A DNA stretch of 64,000 nt from Bacteroidota bacterium (GCA_038746285.1 JBCDKT010000007.1:1-64000), one strand, 5' to 3'; counted from the stretch's first letter, positions 8,156-17,186 are shown. Numbers and translations are program-made. Notes: a model not told the origin generated them from the letters alone.

Positions 8156-9877
8156 CTACCACCGGACGCGGAGGCCGCCCAGAAAGGCGGCGGGAGGACG
8201 CGGAAAGCCCGGCCACTGCTCGGCGCGCCCGGCAAGGCGCTCGGCGCGCACGAGGAGGCCGACGTTGGAGGCGAACCAGTAGTGGCCCTCGGCCTCGAGC
8301 GTCGCCCAGCCGTCGGCATCGATGTCTTCGATCCCGGTAGGGCGGCTGCTCTCGGCGGTGCCGGTGACTTGGACGAGGCCGCGCGTACCGGCGAAGGGGA
8401 GCGCGAGCGAGAGGTGCCCGGTGAGCGGCGCGAAATACGGGATGTCGCGGTCGTCACCTCCGCTGGTGAGGGTGCCGGAGCGGACTTCGCCTCCGACGGT
8501 GACCCGCAGGCGGCGCGGGGCGTAGAGCGTGACGGACCCGCCGCCGCGCAGGACGCGGGTCTCACCGTAGCGGGCAACGTACAGCCAGTCGGTCGTCGCG
8601 TTGTCCCACTCGAAGTAGAGAGTCACCGGGCTGAGGCGGTACCCACCATAGGCGGTGACGCGGAGGCGTCGGCCCTGGATCTCCACCCCGCCCTGGCTGT
8701 CGACGAGGTGCAGGTCGGGCGCGACGAAGGGTGCTGCTTCGACGTACGGGTTCGTGCGGTACAGCCCGGCGAGGCCGCGACGCTCAACGCGCGGGTCGGT
8801 GCGGAGGAAGAGCCGCGTCGTCGGCGAGAGCGGCGTCTCGAAACGGACGACGGGTCCGACGTTCGTACTCGATCCGCCGCCGTTGGCTGTGCTGGCATCG
8901 TACCCGAGCAGCCGCGCTCCGACCTCAAGCTGCCCGCGCCCGACATTGAACTCGACGGTGCCGCCTGCGCTGTGCGAGGTCAGGCTCTCGCCGATGCCCT
9001 CGTCGCCGAGTCCGCTAACCGCGCCGCTGGCACCGAACCGAAGTCGCCCTGGCTGCACCTCCGCGCGTCCCTCGAGGCGAGTCTCCGAGAAGTCGGTCGT
9101 GCCCGGCGTCGCTCCGAAGATCACGTCGTCGATGCCCAGCGTCGTCGATGTCGAGCCGAACCGTGCAGCTAGCTCGAACGGGGTGCGCCCATCAGCGGCG
9201 ACACGCGCCCCGCCGTCGAGTGCGCGTGTGCTCCACCGGGGCCGAAACGGAGGGACGGTCGGAACGCCGCTGTCGAAAAAGTCGTGCTCCCAGTATGCTC
9301 CGCCCAGGTCAAACCCGAACCGCGTCGAGCCGCGCGAGGCGTAGGCGATGCGCCCGTCGAAGAGGTCGGAGGCGGCGTCGAAATCCTCTGGCCCATCGGA
9401 GAAGCCGGCGTAGGCCGCGTTCAGGCCGAAGCCGCCTCGGCTGACGGCGAAGCGCCCGAGCCGGCTCGCGTAGCGCCCGAAGCCGGCGTCGATCCGTCCG
9501 GTGAGCGGGCGGAGCGTGGCGACCTCCGGCGGGGGCGGCACCGCGAGCGGGTCGAGCGGCAGGTCGTTGGGGTCCTGGCGGTAAGGGGCGACGAACGTCC
9601 GCCGGTCGGCCGGGACGACGTAGGTGCGCGGCGGCGGGGCGAACCCGCGCAGCGGCTGTCGCTCCAGGTTCGGCAGCGAGATCTGGAGGTCGCCCCGGAT
9701 CTCGAACGCGCGCGGCGTGAGGTCCGGCAGCCGCTCCGGCTCGGGCTGCGCCAGGGCGGGGCAGGCAAGCAAGAGCGGAAGAGTGGAAGAGCGGAAGAGA
9801 CGCGCGGCGTGCGCTCCCCGTCGCTTCAGCTTGTCCAATCGGGAATCTTTCGTTCTTCCTTGCGTTCGTTCTTCCAT
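8156..9877 (-). CDS. Predicted outer-membrane beta-barrel protein (TonB-dependent-receptor-like)
   Basis: About 573 residues. From the ATG at 9877 the first 31 residues are a charged stretch (MEERTQGRTKDSRL...), then comes a signal-like RLFRSSTLPLLLACPALAQ. The mature part is rich in alternating strands with aromatic ends (FGFDLGGAYWEHDFF, LTVGGEVRSGTLTSGG, GHYWFASNVGLLVRAERL) and ends in a terminal Trp (GGLRVRW), typical of an outer-membrane barrel folded by BamA. No plug domain is evident. It follows the TPR gene by 7 bp, so the two probably act together in the envelope. The substrate is unknown. A start closer to the signal peptide, using a non-ATG codon, is possible. Confidence 0.7.
   Translation of the reverse strand: MEERTQGRTKDSRLDKLKRRGAHAARLFRSSTLPLLLACPALAQPEPERLPDLTPRAFEIRGDLQISLPNLERQPLRGFAPPPRTYVVPADRRTFVAPYRQDPNDLPLDPLAVPPPPEVATLRPLTGRIDAGFGRYASRLGRFAVSRGGFGLNAAYAGFSDGPEDFDAASDLFDGRIAYASRGSTRFGFDLGGAYWEHDFFDSGVPTVPPFRPRWSTRALDGGARVAADGRTPFELAARFGSTSTTLGIDDVIFGATPGTTDFSETRLEGRAEVQPGRLRFGASGAVSGLGDEGIGESLTSHSAGGTVEFNVGRGQLEVGARLLGYDASTANGGGSSTNVGPVVRFETPLSPTTRLFLRTDPRVERRGLAGLYRTNPYVEAAPFVAPDLHLVDSQGGVEIQGRRLRVTAYGGYRLSPVTLYFEWDNATTDWLYVARYGETRVLRGGGSVTLYAPRRLRVTVGGEVRSGTLTSGGDDRDIPYFAPLTGHLSLALPFAGTRGLVQVTGTAESSRPTGIEDIDADGWATLEAEGHYWFASNVGLLVRAERLAGRAEQWPGFPRPPAAFLGGLRVRW
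9770..9877 (-). repeat. Purine/pyrimidine dyad overlapping the barrel gene's 5' end
   Basis: On the coding strand a GGAAGAACGAACG-type purine tract is followed about 45 bases later by CTCTTCCGCTCTTCC repeats that encode the signal peptide. The plus-strand 13-mer GGAAGAGCGGAAG (9785-9797) also occurs exactly at 1139, 12869 and 43331. Confidence 0.6.
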
Positions 9878-9884
9878 ACCTGAA

Positions 9885-12800
9885 TCAGCGTTCGCGCTCG
9901 GCCGTGACCGCGGCGGGGGTGTCGGCGTAGGCGTCGAGGACGAGTTGGTAGGTCTCCTCGGCGCGGCCCGGCTCGTCGAGGGCGCGGAAGGCACGGGCCA
10001 ACGCGACGAGCGTCTCGGCCACCTGGTCGGGATAGCCCGCGAAGCGGTTGTCCATGTCGAGCCGCTCGACCGCCGTGAGCACGCCCTGCGGGTCGCCCGG
10101 AAGAAGCGCTTCGGCGAGGCGAACGAGAGCGTCGGCCCCGAGTTCGTCGTCGCGCTCCGTGGCGAGGCGCTCGTAGCCTCCGACGGCCTCGTCCCTGCGC
10201 CCCTGCGCCTCGGCGGCCTGCGCGAGTCCGAACCAGGCGCGGTCGCCGAGTACGCCGCTGACCGAGGCGGCGACGGCGTCGAAGAGCGCCTCGGCGTCGG
10301 CGGCCCGACCTAGCCCGAGGAGCGCTTCGGCTTCGCCGAGTCGGGCCTCGACCCCGGCCTCGACGGTCGCGGCGCCGGCGCTGAGCGAGCGGTAGAGCGC
10401 GAGGGCTTCGTCCCAGCGCTCGGCGCTGAGGTAGAGCGCCCCGAGGCGGGCCGCCGCGTCGGGCTGCACGTCGGCCCTCGGGAAGCGCTCGACGACGCGG
10501 CGGAAGTTCGGCTCGGCGCGGTCCGGCTCGCCGAGGTCGGCGTGGGCACGGCCGAGGTAGAGGTAGGCCGCCGCCTGAAGCTCGCGGTCGCGGGCGGTGC
10601 GGAGGAAGTCCTCGAACGCCTCGACGGCGACGCGGAGGTTGCCGCTCTGAAACGCACCCTCGGCTTGCCGGAACCGAAGCTCGTCGAGCACGCCCGCGTT
10701 AGGGTTCCGGTCGGCGTACTGCCGGACGACCTCGTCGAGCCGGTGCTCCTCGCCCTGCGCGGTGAGCGCGAACTGCACCCCCGAGAGCGCGTCCACGACG
10801 AACGGGCTGTCCGGGTAGCGCTCCAGCACGGCGCGGTACGCCGCCGTCGCCTCGCGCAGCCGCCCCTGGTTATAGCGCGCGTCGCCGATTCCGTACTGCG
10901 CCTTCGGTGCCACCGGCGAGCCGGGGTGGTCGCCGAGCACGCGCTGGTAGCTCGCCACCGCCGCCGGGTAGTCCTCGGCCTGGAAGGCGAGTGCGCCCTT
11001 CGCGTAGTGCGTCTGCGCCCGCAGCGCCGAGTCGGGGTAGCCCGTCAGCAGCCGGTCGTAGGCCGCCTGGGCCTCGGCCCGGCGGCCGGCGTTGGCGTGC
11101 GCTTGCCCGACCTGGAAGAGCGCGTAGTCCGCACCGCCGACCCCGGCCCCCTCGACCTGCCGGTAGACGGCGACCGCCTCGTCGAAGCGCTTGAGCGCGA
11201 AGTAGGCGTCGGCGAGGCGGAGGCGGGCGTCGGTGGTGTAGGGGACGATCTCGGTGCCGGGGCGGTAGCTGGCGAGGAAGCGCTCGAAGGCGGCGGCGGC
11301 GCGGGCGTAGTCGCCTCGCTTGAAGACGGCCCACGCGAGGGCGTAGCGGGCGGCGTCCTGCTGCCGGTGGTCGGGGAACTGGCTGAGGAACTCCGTGAAG
11401 AGCGTCTCGGCGCGGTCGAGCGCGGCGGCGTTTCCGCGCTGGCCTTCCTGGAACGACGACTCAGCGGCCCAGAACAACGCCTCGCCCGCGCGCGGCCCGC
11501 GCGGCTCGCGCCGGTAGAGGCCCTGAAGTTGGCGTGCCGCCTCGGCGTAGTCGCCGGACTGGTAGAGTCCGTAGCCCTGCTGAAACGCGACCTCGCCCTG
11601 CACCTCTGCCGAGGCCGTGCCTCGCGCCTCGGCCCGCTCGTTCGCTCGCTCGGCGCGGCGGAAGTCGCCGAGGGCGGCGTAGGTCTCGCCGAGCATCCGG
11701 GCGGCCTCGCCCGCGAACGCCGAGGTGGGGTAGCGGTCGAGGAGGCGCTCGAAGCTCTCGGCGGCCTCGTCCCAGCGGCGGACCCCGTAGAGGAGGAACC
11801 CGCGCTCGAACAGGGCGGCGTCGGCGAAGGGGCTCTCGGGGCGGCGGAGCTCGACGGCCGCGAGGCGGCGCGCGGCTTCGTCGATCTGCCCGGTGCGCTT
11901 GAGCGCGATGCCTTCGTAGTACGTCGCCTCGGCCGCGAGGTCGTCAAACGCCTCGCCCGAGGCGGTACGGACGGCGGCGTAGCTGTCGGCGGCGGCGGCC
12001 CACGCCTCGCGCTCCCACGCGATTCGGGCCTGCCCGAACCGGGCGCGGCGGCTGTACGGTCCGTCCTCGGTGATCTCGGCGAAGTAGCGGTCCGCCTCGT
12101 CCATGCGGCCGAGCCGGAGCGCGGCGTCGCCGAGGAGAAAAAGAGCGCGGTCTCGGGCCGTGCCGCCCAGGTCTGGCAGGCGGCGTTCGCCTTCGACGAG
12201 GACGCGGTCGTACTGCCCGGTGCGGAGGTACGCCTCGGCAAGCGCGAGGCCGACCCGGCGGTCTTCCGGCGACCGGGCGTAGTCGCGGGCGAGCCGGCCG
12301 AACGCGTCGGCAGCGGCGGCGTAGTTGCCGCGCTCGACCTCGGCGAAGCCGGCGGTGTAGAGCGCGAGCGGAGCGGCGGCGGCACGCGGGTAGGTATCTG
12401 CCACGCGGCGGAGCGTCGCCACGGCCGCGCCGGGGCGGTCCTGCCGGAGCGAGGTCTGGCCCATCAGCAGCAGTGCCCGCGCCGCATCTTCGGGAGCCGC
12501 GTCCTCCTCCGCGGCCTCGCCGAGTGCACGGCGCGCCTCGTCGTAGCGCTCCGTGGCGAAGTAGTACTCGCCGAGCGCGAGGCGGGCGCGAGGCGCGAGA
12601 GGATGGGCCGGATAGCGCGTGCGGAAGGCCATCAGCAGGCGTCCGGCTTCCTCGTCGTTGCCTGCCGCGAGCGCCGCTTCGCCGCCGTAGTACAGCGCCT
12701 CCGACGTGCGCGTGTCGGTGGGATAGGCCGAGCGGAAGTCGGCGAAGGCGCGCTCGGCCTCGCCGAAGAGGCGGGCGTCGAAGAGCGCGTAGGCGTCGGC

Positions 12801-12914
12801 GAAGGCAGCCTCGGCGGTGACGGGACCAGGCTGGGCGAGGGCGGACGCCGCGAGGAGCAGGCAGGCGAGGAAGAGCGGAAGAGCGAAAGAGCAGGAGCGA
12901 TGGGGGGACGTCAT
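9885..12914 (-). CDS. Large periplasmic tetratricopeptide-repeat protein
   Basis: About 1009 residues. The ATG at 12914 gives a signal peptide (MTSPHRSCSFALPLFLACLLLAASALAQ); another ATG at 12962 would add 16 charged residues. The rest is a chain of roughly 20 TPR-like units of about 35 residues (for example EALYYGGEAALAAGNDEEAGRLL, AQYGIGDARYNQGRLREATAAY), of the TPR_6/BamD/YbgF type found in periplasmic scaffolds. It is followed 7 bp later by the outer-membrane barrel gene and then by HU, SPOR and Exb genes, pointing to an envelope-assembly or gliding/secretion scaffold. The precise partner is unknown. Confidence 0.85.
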   Translation of the reverse strand: MTSPHRSCSFALPLFLACLLLAASALAQPGPVTAEAAFADAYALFDARLFGEAERAFADFRSAYPTDTRTSEALYYGGEAALAAGNDEEAGRLLMAFRTRYPAHPLAPRARLALGEYYFATERYDEARRALGEAAEEDAAPEDAARALLLMGQTSLRQDRPGAAVATLRRVADTYPRAAAAPLALYTAGFAEVERGNYAAAADAFGRLARDYARSPEDRRVGLALAEAYLRTGQYDRVLVEGERRLPDLGGTARDRALFLLGDAALRLGRMDEADRYFAEITEDGPYSRRARFGQARIAWEREAWAAAADSYAAVRTASGEAFDDLAAEATYYEGIALKRTGQIDEAARRLAAVELRRPESPFADAALFERGFLLYGVRRWDEAAESFERLLDRYPTSAFAGEAARMLGETYAALGDFRRAERANERAEARGTASAEVQGEVAFQQGYGLYQSGDYAEAARQLQGLYRREPRGPRAGEALFWAAESSFQEGQRGNAAALDRAETLFTEFLSQFPDHRQQDAARYALAWAVFKRGDYARAAAAFERFLASYRPGTEIVPYTTDARLRLADAYFALKRFDEAVAVYRQVEGAGVGGADYALFQVGQAHANAGRRAEAQAAYDRLLTGYPDSALRAQTHYAKGALAFQAEDYPAAVASYQRVLGDHPGSPVAPKAQYGIGDARYNQGRLREATAAYRAVLERYPDSPFVVDALSGVQFALTAQGEEHRLDEVVRQYADRNPNAGVLDELRFRQAEGAFQSGNLRVAVEAFEDFLRTARDRELQAAAYLYLGRAHADLGEPDRAEPNFRRVVERFPRADVQPDAAARLGALYLSAERWDEALALYRSLSAGAATVEAGVEARLGEAEALLGLGRAADAEALFDAVAASVSGVLGDRAWFGLAQAAEAQGRRDEAVGGYERLATERDDELGADALVRLAEALLPGDPQGVLTAVERLDMDNRFAGYPDQVAETLVALARAFRALDEPGRAEETYQLVLDAYADTPAAVTAERER

Positions 12915-12962
12915 CGCGCCAGAGAGCCTTTCATCCATTCTTCCCTTCGTCCGCTCGTTCAT
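12869..12962 (-). repeat. Purine/pyrimidine dyad at the TPR gene 5' end
   Basis: On the coding strand GAACGAGCGGACGAAGGGAA-type sequence (before the ATG at 12914) is followed by CTCTTTCGCTCTTCCGCTC sequence encoding the signal peptide core. Its layout matches the element at 9770-9877, and the exact word GGAAGAGCGGAAG sits at 12869-12881 on the plus strand. Confidence 0.6.
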
Positions 12963-13044
12963 ACGTGGGGGCCGTTTGGGCTCGGCACAGAGGGGTGAAT
13001 AGACGCCTGGGACGGGGTACCGCGCCTCGGGCACGCGGCCGGGT

Positions 13045-13052
13045 CTAAGATA
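13045..13052 (-). promoter_or_regulatory. Putative -7 box of the TPR/barrel operon
   Basis: TATCTTAG on the minus strand, 83-131 bases upstream of the two candidate starts of the TPR gene, in the divergent spacer with the gene at 13189. It matches the TATCTTxG pattern seen upstream of other genes here. Confidence 0.5.
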
Positions 13053-13188
13053 ACCGAGGAACGCAACAAGGCGGGCGCTTCGCATTCGGCCCCGGGCGAA
13101 ACAAAAGCCCCGCCGCCTCGCGTTGAATCTCTCTCCCTGTACCGCCAGGGCTCTTCTCTATCTCGTCCCCTCTCCGACTCCCGCTCTC

Positions 13189-13761
13189 ATGGCTACCGAC
13201 GACAAGAACACCGGAACCCCCGCCGCCAAAGCCGAAACCAACGGCACCCCGAACCCCAAGACGCCGCCCAAGCTCGACCCGAACTCCGTCACGGCCTCGG
13301 CCGGACGCCCGGTGACGACCACGCCCAACTACGGCGACCCGACCGTGGACCGCCTCTCGCTCGACCCCGCCGACTCGGACGACTGGGTGACACGCACCAA
13401 GCTGTGGGTCGAGGAGAACCCCGTCCTCGCCGTCGTCGGCGCGGTCGGCCTCGGGCTGCTCGTCGGGCGCGTGGTGATGGCCGCCGTGCCCGACCCCGCG
13501 CCGCAGACGCTGACCGACAAGATCGAGGCGCGGGCGAAGGTTCTCGCCAAGCAGGGCAAGTACGCGGCCAACGATGCCGGCGACGCCATCTCGCAGCAGC
13601 TCGCCGTCGCCGCCGACGCGCTCAGCGAAGCCGCCCAGGCCGTCTCCGTCAACGCCAAACAGGGCTACGGCGAGGCGAAGGACTTCACCGAGACGATCGC
13701 CGAAGCCATCGGCGACGCGTTCTCGAAGAAGGCGAGCGAGTGGATGGACAAAGTCTCGTGA
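13189..13761 (+). CDS. DUF883/ElaB-like single-pass membrane protein
   Basis: 190 residues from the ATG at 13189 (MATDDKNTGTPAAK...); a further in-frame ATG at 13123 would add a stretch that reads as pyrimidine-rich leader. The first 85 residues are Pro/Thr/Asn-rich and probably disordered. WVEENPVLAVVGAVGLGLLVGRVVMA is a Gly-zipper membrane segment like those of YqjD/ElaB/DUF883 ribosome-associated or stress membrane proteins, though here it is central. The remainder is an Ala-rich amphipathic helix resembling LEA/apolipoprotein-like sequence. The role is unknown; envelope stress is the best guess. Confidence 0.75.
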   Translation: MATDDKNTGTPAAKAETNGTPNPKTPPKLDPNSVTASAGRPVTTTPNYGDPTVDRLSLDPADSDDWVTRTKLWVEENPVLAVVGAVGLGLLVGRVVMAAVPDPAPQTLTDKIEARAKVLAKQGKYAANDAGDAISQQLAVAADALSEAAQAVSVNAKQGYGEAKDFTETIAEAIGDAFSKKASEWMDKVS

Positions 13762-13784
13762 GCCTGGTCTAGCTCCGATCTCCC

Positions 13785-13816
13785 GCGGGGGCTGGCGCAC
13801 AGGCGCTGGCCCCCGC
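13785..13816 (+). terminator. GC-rich hairpin after the DUF883-like gene
   Basis: GCGGGGGC at 13785-13792 pairs exactly with GCCCCCGC at 13809-13816, and GCGC pairs inside the loop. It lies 24 bases after the stop. There is no T-run, so terminator function is inferred. Confidence 0.5.
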
Positions 13817-13956
13817 GCTGCATCTCGGGGGGCCGCCTTGAGCGGAGGCCGGAGGCCGGAGTCGAAAGGGCTCTACGGGCACAGGATCGGGCAGACGCTG
13901 AGCGCTTCCCCGAAGAGACGAGCTTCGCCGAGCCTTCGGGTCGGCCTGCGGCGCGG

Positions 13957-13987
13957 CTTCGCGTTCTCGACTGCGCTCGGGATGACC
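13957..13987 (-). repeat. Extragenic repeat of the GTCATCCCGAGCGCAGTCGAG type
   Basis: The minus strand reads GGTCATCCCGAGCGCAGTCG followed by AGAACGCGAAG. Sequences of this kind are dispersed extragenic repeats in many bacterial genomes. It is one copy within the window; copy number elsewhere cannot be judged. Confidence 0.5.
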
Positions 13988-14053
13988 GAGGATAGAGGGA
14001 CCGCCCCGCGCTTCTTCACCGAAGAGGGGCGGGGCAGAAATCGCCTCCACGCC

Positions 14054-14061
14054 TATATTTC
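14054..14061 (+). promoter_or_regulatory. Putative -7 box of the PfkB kinase gene
   Basis: TATATTTC, 38 bases upstream of the start at 14100, close to the Bacteroidota TAnnTTTG consensus. Confidence 0.5.
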
Positions 14062-14099
14062 GTGACCTCCAGCCCTAGTCCCTCCGACTCTTTAGCCCC

Positions 14100-15041
14100 A
14101 TGAGCGTCCTCGTCGTCGGCACCGTCGCGTTCGACACCATCGAAACCCCCTTCGGCAAGGCCGAGCGCATCCTCGGTGGCTCGGGGACCTACATCGCCCT
14201 CGCCGCTCGCTACCTCGCTGCGCCGGTCCGGGTCGTCGGCGTCGTCGGGCACGACTTCCCCGAGGCGCACGTCGACCTCCTCCGGGCGCGCGACATCGAC
14301 ACCGAGGGGCTGGAGCGCGACCCGGAGGGCGAGACGTTCTTCTGGGCCGGGCGCTACCACTACGACCTCAACCGCCGCGACACGCTCGCCACGCACCTCA
14401 ACGTCCTCGCTACGTTCGACCCGGTGATCCCTGATGCCTACCGCGACAGCCGGATCGTCTGCCTCGGCAACCTCGACCCGACGGTGCAGGCGAAGGTGCT
14501 CGACCAGGTGGAGGCCCCAGACCTCGTCGTGCTCGACACGATGAACTACTGGATCGAGCATACACCGAAAGAGCTGCGCAAGACGCTCCGCCGCGTCGAC
14601 GTCCTCGTCATCAACGACTCCGAGGCGCGCGAACTCTCGGGCGAGCCCAACCTCGTCCGCGCCGCCGCCGTGGTCCGCAGCATGGGACCGCAGACGCTCG
14701 TCATCAAAAAAGGCGAGCACGGCGCGCTGCTCTTCGCGGGCGACACCGTCTTCAGCGCCCCCGCCTTCCCGCTCGAAGCGATCTACGACCCGACCGGCGC
14801 GGGCGACGCCTTCATGGGTGGCTTCGCCGGGCACCTCGCCCGGACCGACCCGAGCGACCCGCAGGAGCTTCGCCGGGCCATCGTCCTCGGCAGCGCCCTT
14901 GCGTCGTTCGTCGTCGAGGCCTTCGGGACCGACCGGCTGCTGAACCTGGAGGCGCGCGACCTGGAGGCGCGCATCGCGGCGTTCCACGACCTCTCGGCGA
15001 TCCCGGACATGGCCCAGGCCCTCGCCGCGCCGAGCGCCTGA
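14100..15041 (+). CDS. PfkB-family carbohydrate/nucleoside kinase
   Basis: A 313-residue cytosolic kinase of the ribokinase/PfkB superfamily. It has the N-terminal GG motif region (AERILGGSGTYIALAARYL), the GHDFPE region, and near residue 230 the C-terminal signature DPTGAGDAFMGGFAG, whose GAGD provides the anion hole and catalytic Asp. VIKKGEHGALLF is the usual preceding strand. The acceptor sugar or nucleoside cannot be read from the sequence. It stands alone with its own promoter-like box, followed by a cytochrome gene with a separate box. Confidence 0.9.
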   Translation: MSVLVVGTVAFDTIETPFGKAERILGGSGTYIALAARYLAAPVRVVGVVGHDFPEAHVDLLRARDIDTEGLERDPEGETFFWAGRYHYDLNRRDTLATHLNVLATFDPVIPDAYRDSRIVCLGNLDPTVQAKVLDQVEAPDLVVLDTMNYWIEHTPKELRKTLRRVDVLVINDSEARELSGEPNLVRAAAVVRSMGPQTLVIKKGEHGALLFAGDTVFSAPAFPLEAIYDPTGAGDAFMGGFAGHLARTDPSDPQELRRAIVLGSALASFVVEAFGTDRLLNLEARDLEARIAAFHDLSAIPDMAQALAAPSA

Positions 15042-15092
15042 GCGAAGGAGCGGGGGACGGGGTCTGGCCCTGCGGGCGGCGCAAACCGGCGC

Positions 15093-15100
15093 TATCTTCG
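15093..15100 (+). promoter_or_regulatory. Putative -7 box of the cytochrome operon
   Basis: TATCTTCG, 22 bases upstream of the start at 15123. Confidence 0.5.
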
Positions 15101-15122
15101 GTCTGCTCGCCTCCTGCCTGCC

Positions 15123-17186
15123 ATGCGATCTCCCACCGTGCTCGCCGTATTCGTCGTCCTCGGGGTGGGGTGTGCCCGCGAGGCACCGGTGGACCACGGC
15201 ACGATCGCAGTGACGGAGATCGCCGAGGTGGCCTACGTCGGCGACGAGGCGTGCGCGTCGTGCCACGAGGACCTCTACGCGAGCTACCACCGCACGGGCA
15301 TGGGGCGCTCGGTCTCGCGCTTCGAGCGGACGACGGCCCCGGAGCGCTTCGACGCCGCCGGGCGCAGCCCCGTCGTCTTCAACGAGGCGTTCGGGTACTA
15401 CTACCAGGCCTATGCCGAGGGCGACACGCTCTTCCAGCGCGAGTTCCGGCAGGACGACCGAGGCCGTGTAACCTACGAGCGCGTCCACCGCGCCGCCTAC
15501 GTCGTCGGCAGCGGGAACGCGACGCGGTCGTACCTGATGCACGAGAACGGGTTCGTGACCGAGATGCCGCTGACGTGGTACGTCGAGCGCGAGATCTGGG
15601 ACATGAGCCCCGGCTACCGGTCGAGCAACAGCCGCTTCAGCCGTCCGGCCAACCTCGAGTGCGTGACGTGCCACAACGGCAACCCGGAGCTGACGGCGTT
15701 CACGCAGAACCACTACGCCGAACTCCCGCTGGGCATCACCTGCGAGCGCTGCCACGGGCCGGGCGAGGCCCACGTCGAGGGCTGGCTGGCCGGCGTTGAG
15801 CCGGACGAGGCGGAGAACGTCGTCAACCCGGCGAACCTGGAACGGAGCCTTCAGCTCGCCGTCTGCCAGCAGTGCCACCTCGAAGGCATCACCGTCTTCG
15901 AGCCCGGCGAGGACCCCACGACGTTCCGCCCCGGCGAGGCGCTCACGGCCCACCGCAGCGTCTTCGCCCGACTCGACAAGATCGAGGACCCCGACGACTT
16001 CGGGATCGCCTCGCACGGCCTCCGCCTCGCGCTCAGCGCGTGCTTCAAAGAGAGCGCGATGACCTGCACTACGTGTCACGATCCGCACCAGCCCACGGCT
16101 GAACTCGACCCCGACGCCTTCAACCTGGCGTGCCAGAGCTGCCACGGCGGCGAGGCCGAGGCCGAGCCCGTCTGCGAGCGCCCCGAAGCTGAGACCGTCG
16201 CCGAGGCGATGACCGGCGACTGCGTGAGCTGCCACCTCCAAGTCGGCGGCACGTCGGACATCCCGCACGTCTCGTTCACCGACCACTGGATCCGCCGCGA
16301 ACTGCCCCCGGCGCGCCTGCCCGGCCTGATCGAGCGCGAAGAGCAGCAGACGGAGCCGTTCACGCTCGTCAGCCTGCTGGACGAGGACCCGGAGCGCAGC
16401 CCCGGCGAGGCCGACATCGAGGCAGCCCTCGCCACGTTCCACCTCTACGAGACCCAGCACCGCCTCCCGGCCTACCTCCCCGACATCGCCGCCGGCCTCC
16501 GCCGCGGGCTCGCCGCCGGAGCGGGCCACGCCGAGGCCCTCGTCGCGCTCGGCCGTGTGCTGATGGAGCAGGACTCCCTCGCCGCCGCGGAGCGCGTCCT
16601 CGGCGAAGCGTCCTCGGCCTATCCCGAGGACGTGTGGGCGGCCTACTGGCTGGGCGTCGTGCGGACCGAGCAGCAGAACGCCCCGGCCGCCCTCGACCCC
16701 CTGCGCCGCGCGGTCGAGCTCCAGCCGGTCCTCGTCGAGGCCCGCATCGCGCTCGCCGAAGCCCTCGACGCGGCGGGGCAGACCGACGCGGCCGTCGCCC
16801 AGCTCGAAGCTGCCGTCGAAACCGACTCGATCCACCACCCGGCGGCGTGGAACAACCTCGGGTTCATCCACCTCCAGGCCGGGCGTACGGACGAGGCCAC
16901 GTCCGCCCTCGCCGCCGCCGTCCGCCTCGACCCCCGCTTCGCCGAGGCCCGCGTCAACCTGGCCTCGGTCTACCTGCTGGCCGGGCAGTTCGACGAGGCC
17001 GTGGAGCACCTCGAAGCGGCCATCGACGCGCGGCCCGACTACGCCCCGGCCTTCGGCAACCTCGGCGTGGCCTATGCCCGCCTCGGCCGCCTCGCCGACG
17101 CCCGCCGGATGTTCGAGCGCCTGCTCGCGCTGAGCCCCGGCGACCAGCGCGCGCGGGCCTACCTGGCGCAGCTTGCGGAGGGATGA
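15123..17186 (+). CDS. Seven-haem c-type cytochrome lipoprotein with TPR tail
   Basis: 687 residues. The signal peptide ends in a lipobox-like VLGVGC (Cys17), so a periplasm-facing lipoprotein is likely. Seven CxxCH haem-binding motifs are visible: CASCH, CVTCH, CERCH, CQQCH, CTTCH, CQSCH and CVSCH. Spacing resembles the cytochrome c554/multihaem family. From about residue 430 to the end there are about six TPR units (VALGRVLMEQDSLAAAERVL, AWNNLGFIHLQAGRTDEATSAL). Electron transfer in the periplasm with a protein-docking TPR arm is the likely role; donor and acceptor are unknown. A one-haem lipoprotein and a small membrane protein follow in the same direction. Confidence 0.9.
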   Translation: MRSPTVLAVFVVLGVGCAREAPVDHGTIAVTEIAEVAYVGDEACASCHEDLYASYHRTGMGRSVSRFERTTAPERFDAAGRSPVVFNEAFGYYYQAYAEGDTLFQREFRQDDRGRVTYERVHRAAYVVGSGNATRSYLMHENGFVTEMPLTWYVEREIWDMSPGYRSSNSRFSRPANLECVTCHNGNPELTAFTQNHYAELPLGITCERCHGPGEAHVEGWLAGVEPDEAENVVNPANLERSLQLAVCQQCHLEGITVFEPGEDPTTFRPGEALTAHRSVFARLDKIEDPDDFGIASHGLRLALSACFKESAMTCTTCHDPHQPTAELDPDAFNLACQSCHGGEAEAEPVCERPEAETVAEAMTGDCVSCHLQVGGTSDIPHVSFTDHWIRRELPPARLPGLIEREEQQTEPFTLVSLLDEDPERSPGEADIEAALATFHLYETQHRLPAYLPDIAAGLRRGLAAGAGHAEALVALGRVLMEQDSLAAAERVLGEASSAYPEDVWAAYWLGVVRTEQQNAPAALDPLRRAVELQPVLVEARIALAEALDAAGQTDAAVAQLEAAVETDSIHHPAAWNNLGFIHLQAGRTDEATSALAAAVRLDPRFAEARVNLASVYLLAGQFDEAVEHLEAAIDARPDYAPAFGNLGVAYARLGRLADARRMFERLLALSPGDQRARAYLAQLAEG

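Larger units (their letters stand above)
13762..14099. other. Repeat- and hairpin-rich intergenic region
   Basis: These 338 bases hold no credible gene. They contain a terminator hairpin (13785-13816), a repeat-like stretch whose minus strand reads GTCATCCCGAGCGCAGTCGA (within 13957-13987), a second hairpin at 14001-14032 with CCGCCCC pairing GGGGCGG around CTTCTTCACCGAAG, and the -7 box of the next gene. Confidence 0.6.

Noticed and set aside
10542-12998. 818-residue plus-strand open frame opposite the TPR gene
   Set aside because: Antisense shadow; TPR periodicity is on the minus strand.
14016-17009. 997-residue minus-strand open frame opposite the PfkB and cytochrome genes
   Set aside because: Antisense shadow of well-identified genes: low-complexity Arg/Gly/Glu/Val-rich sequence with no domain, as high-GC codon bias produces.
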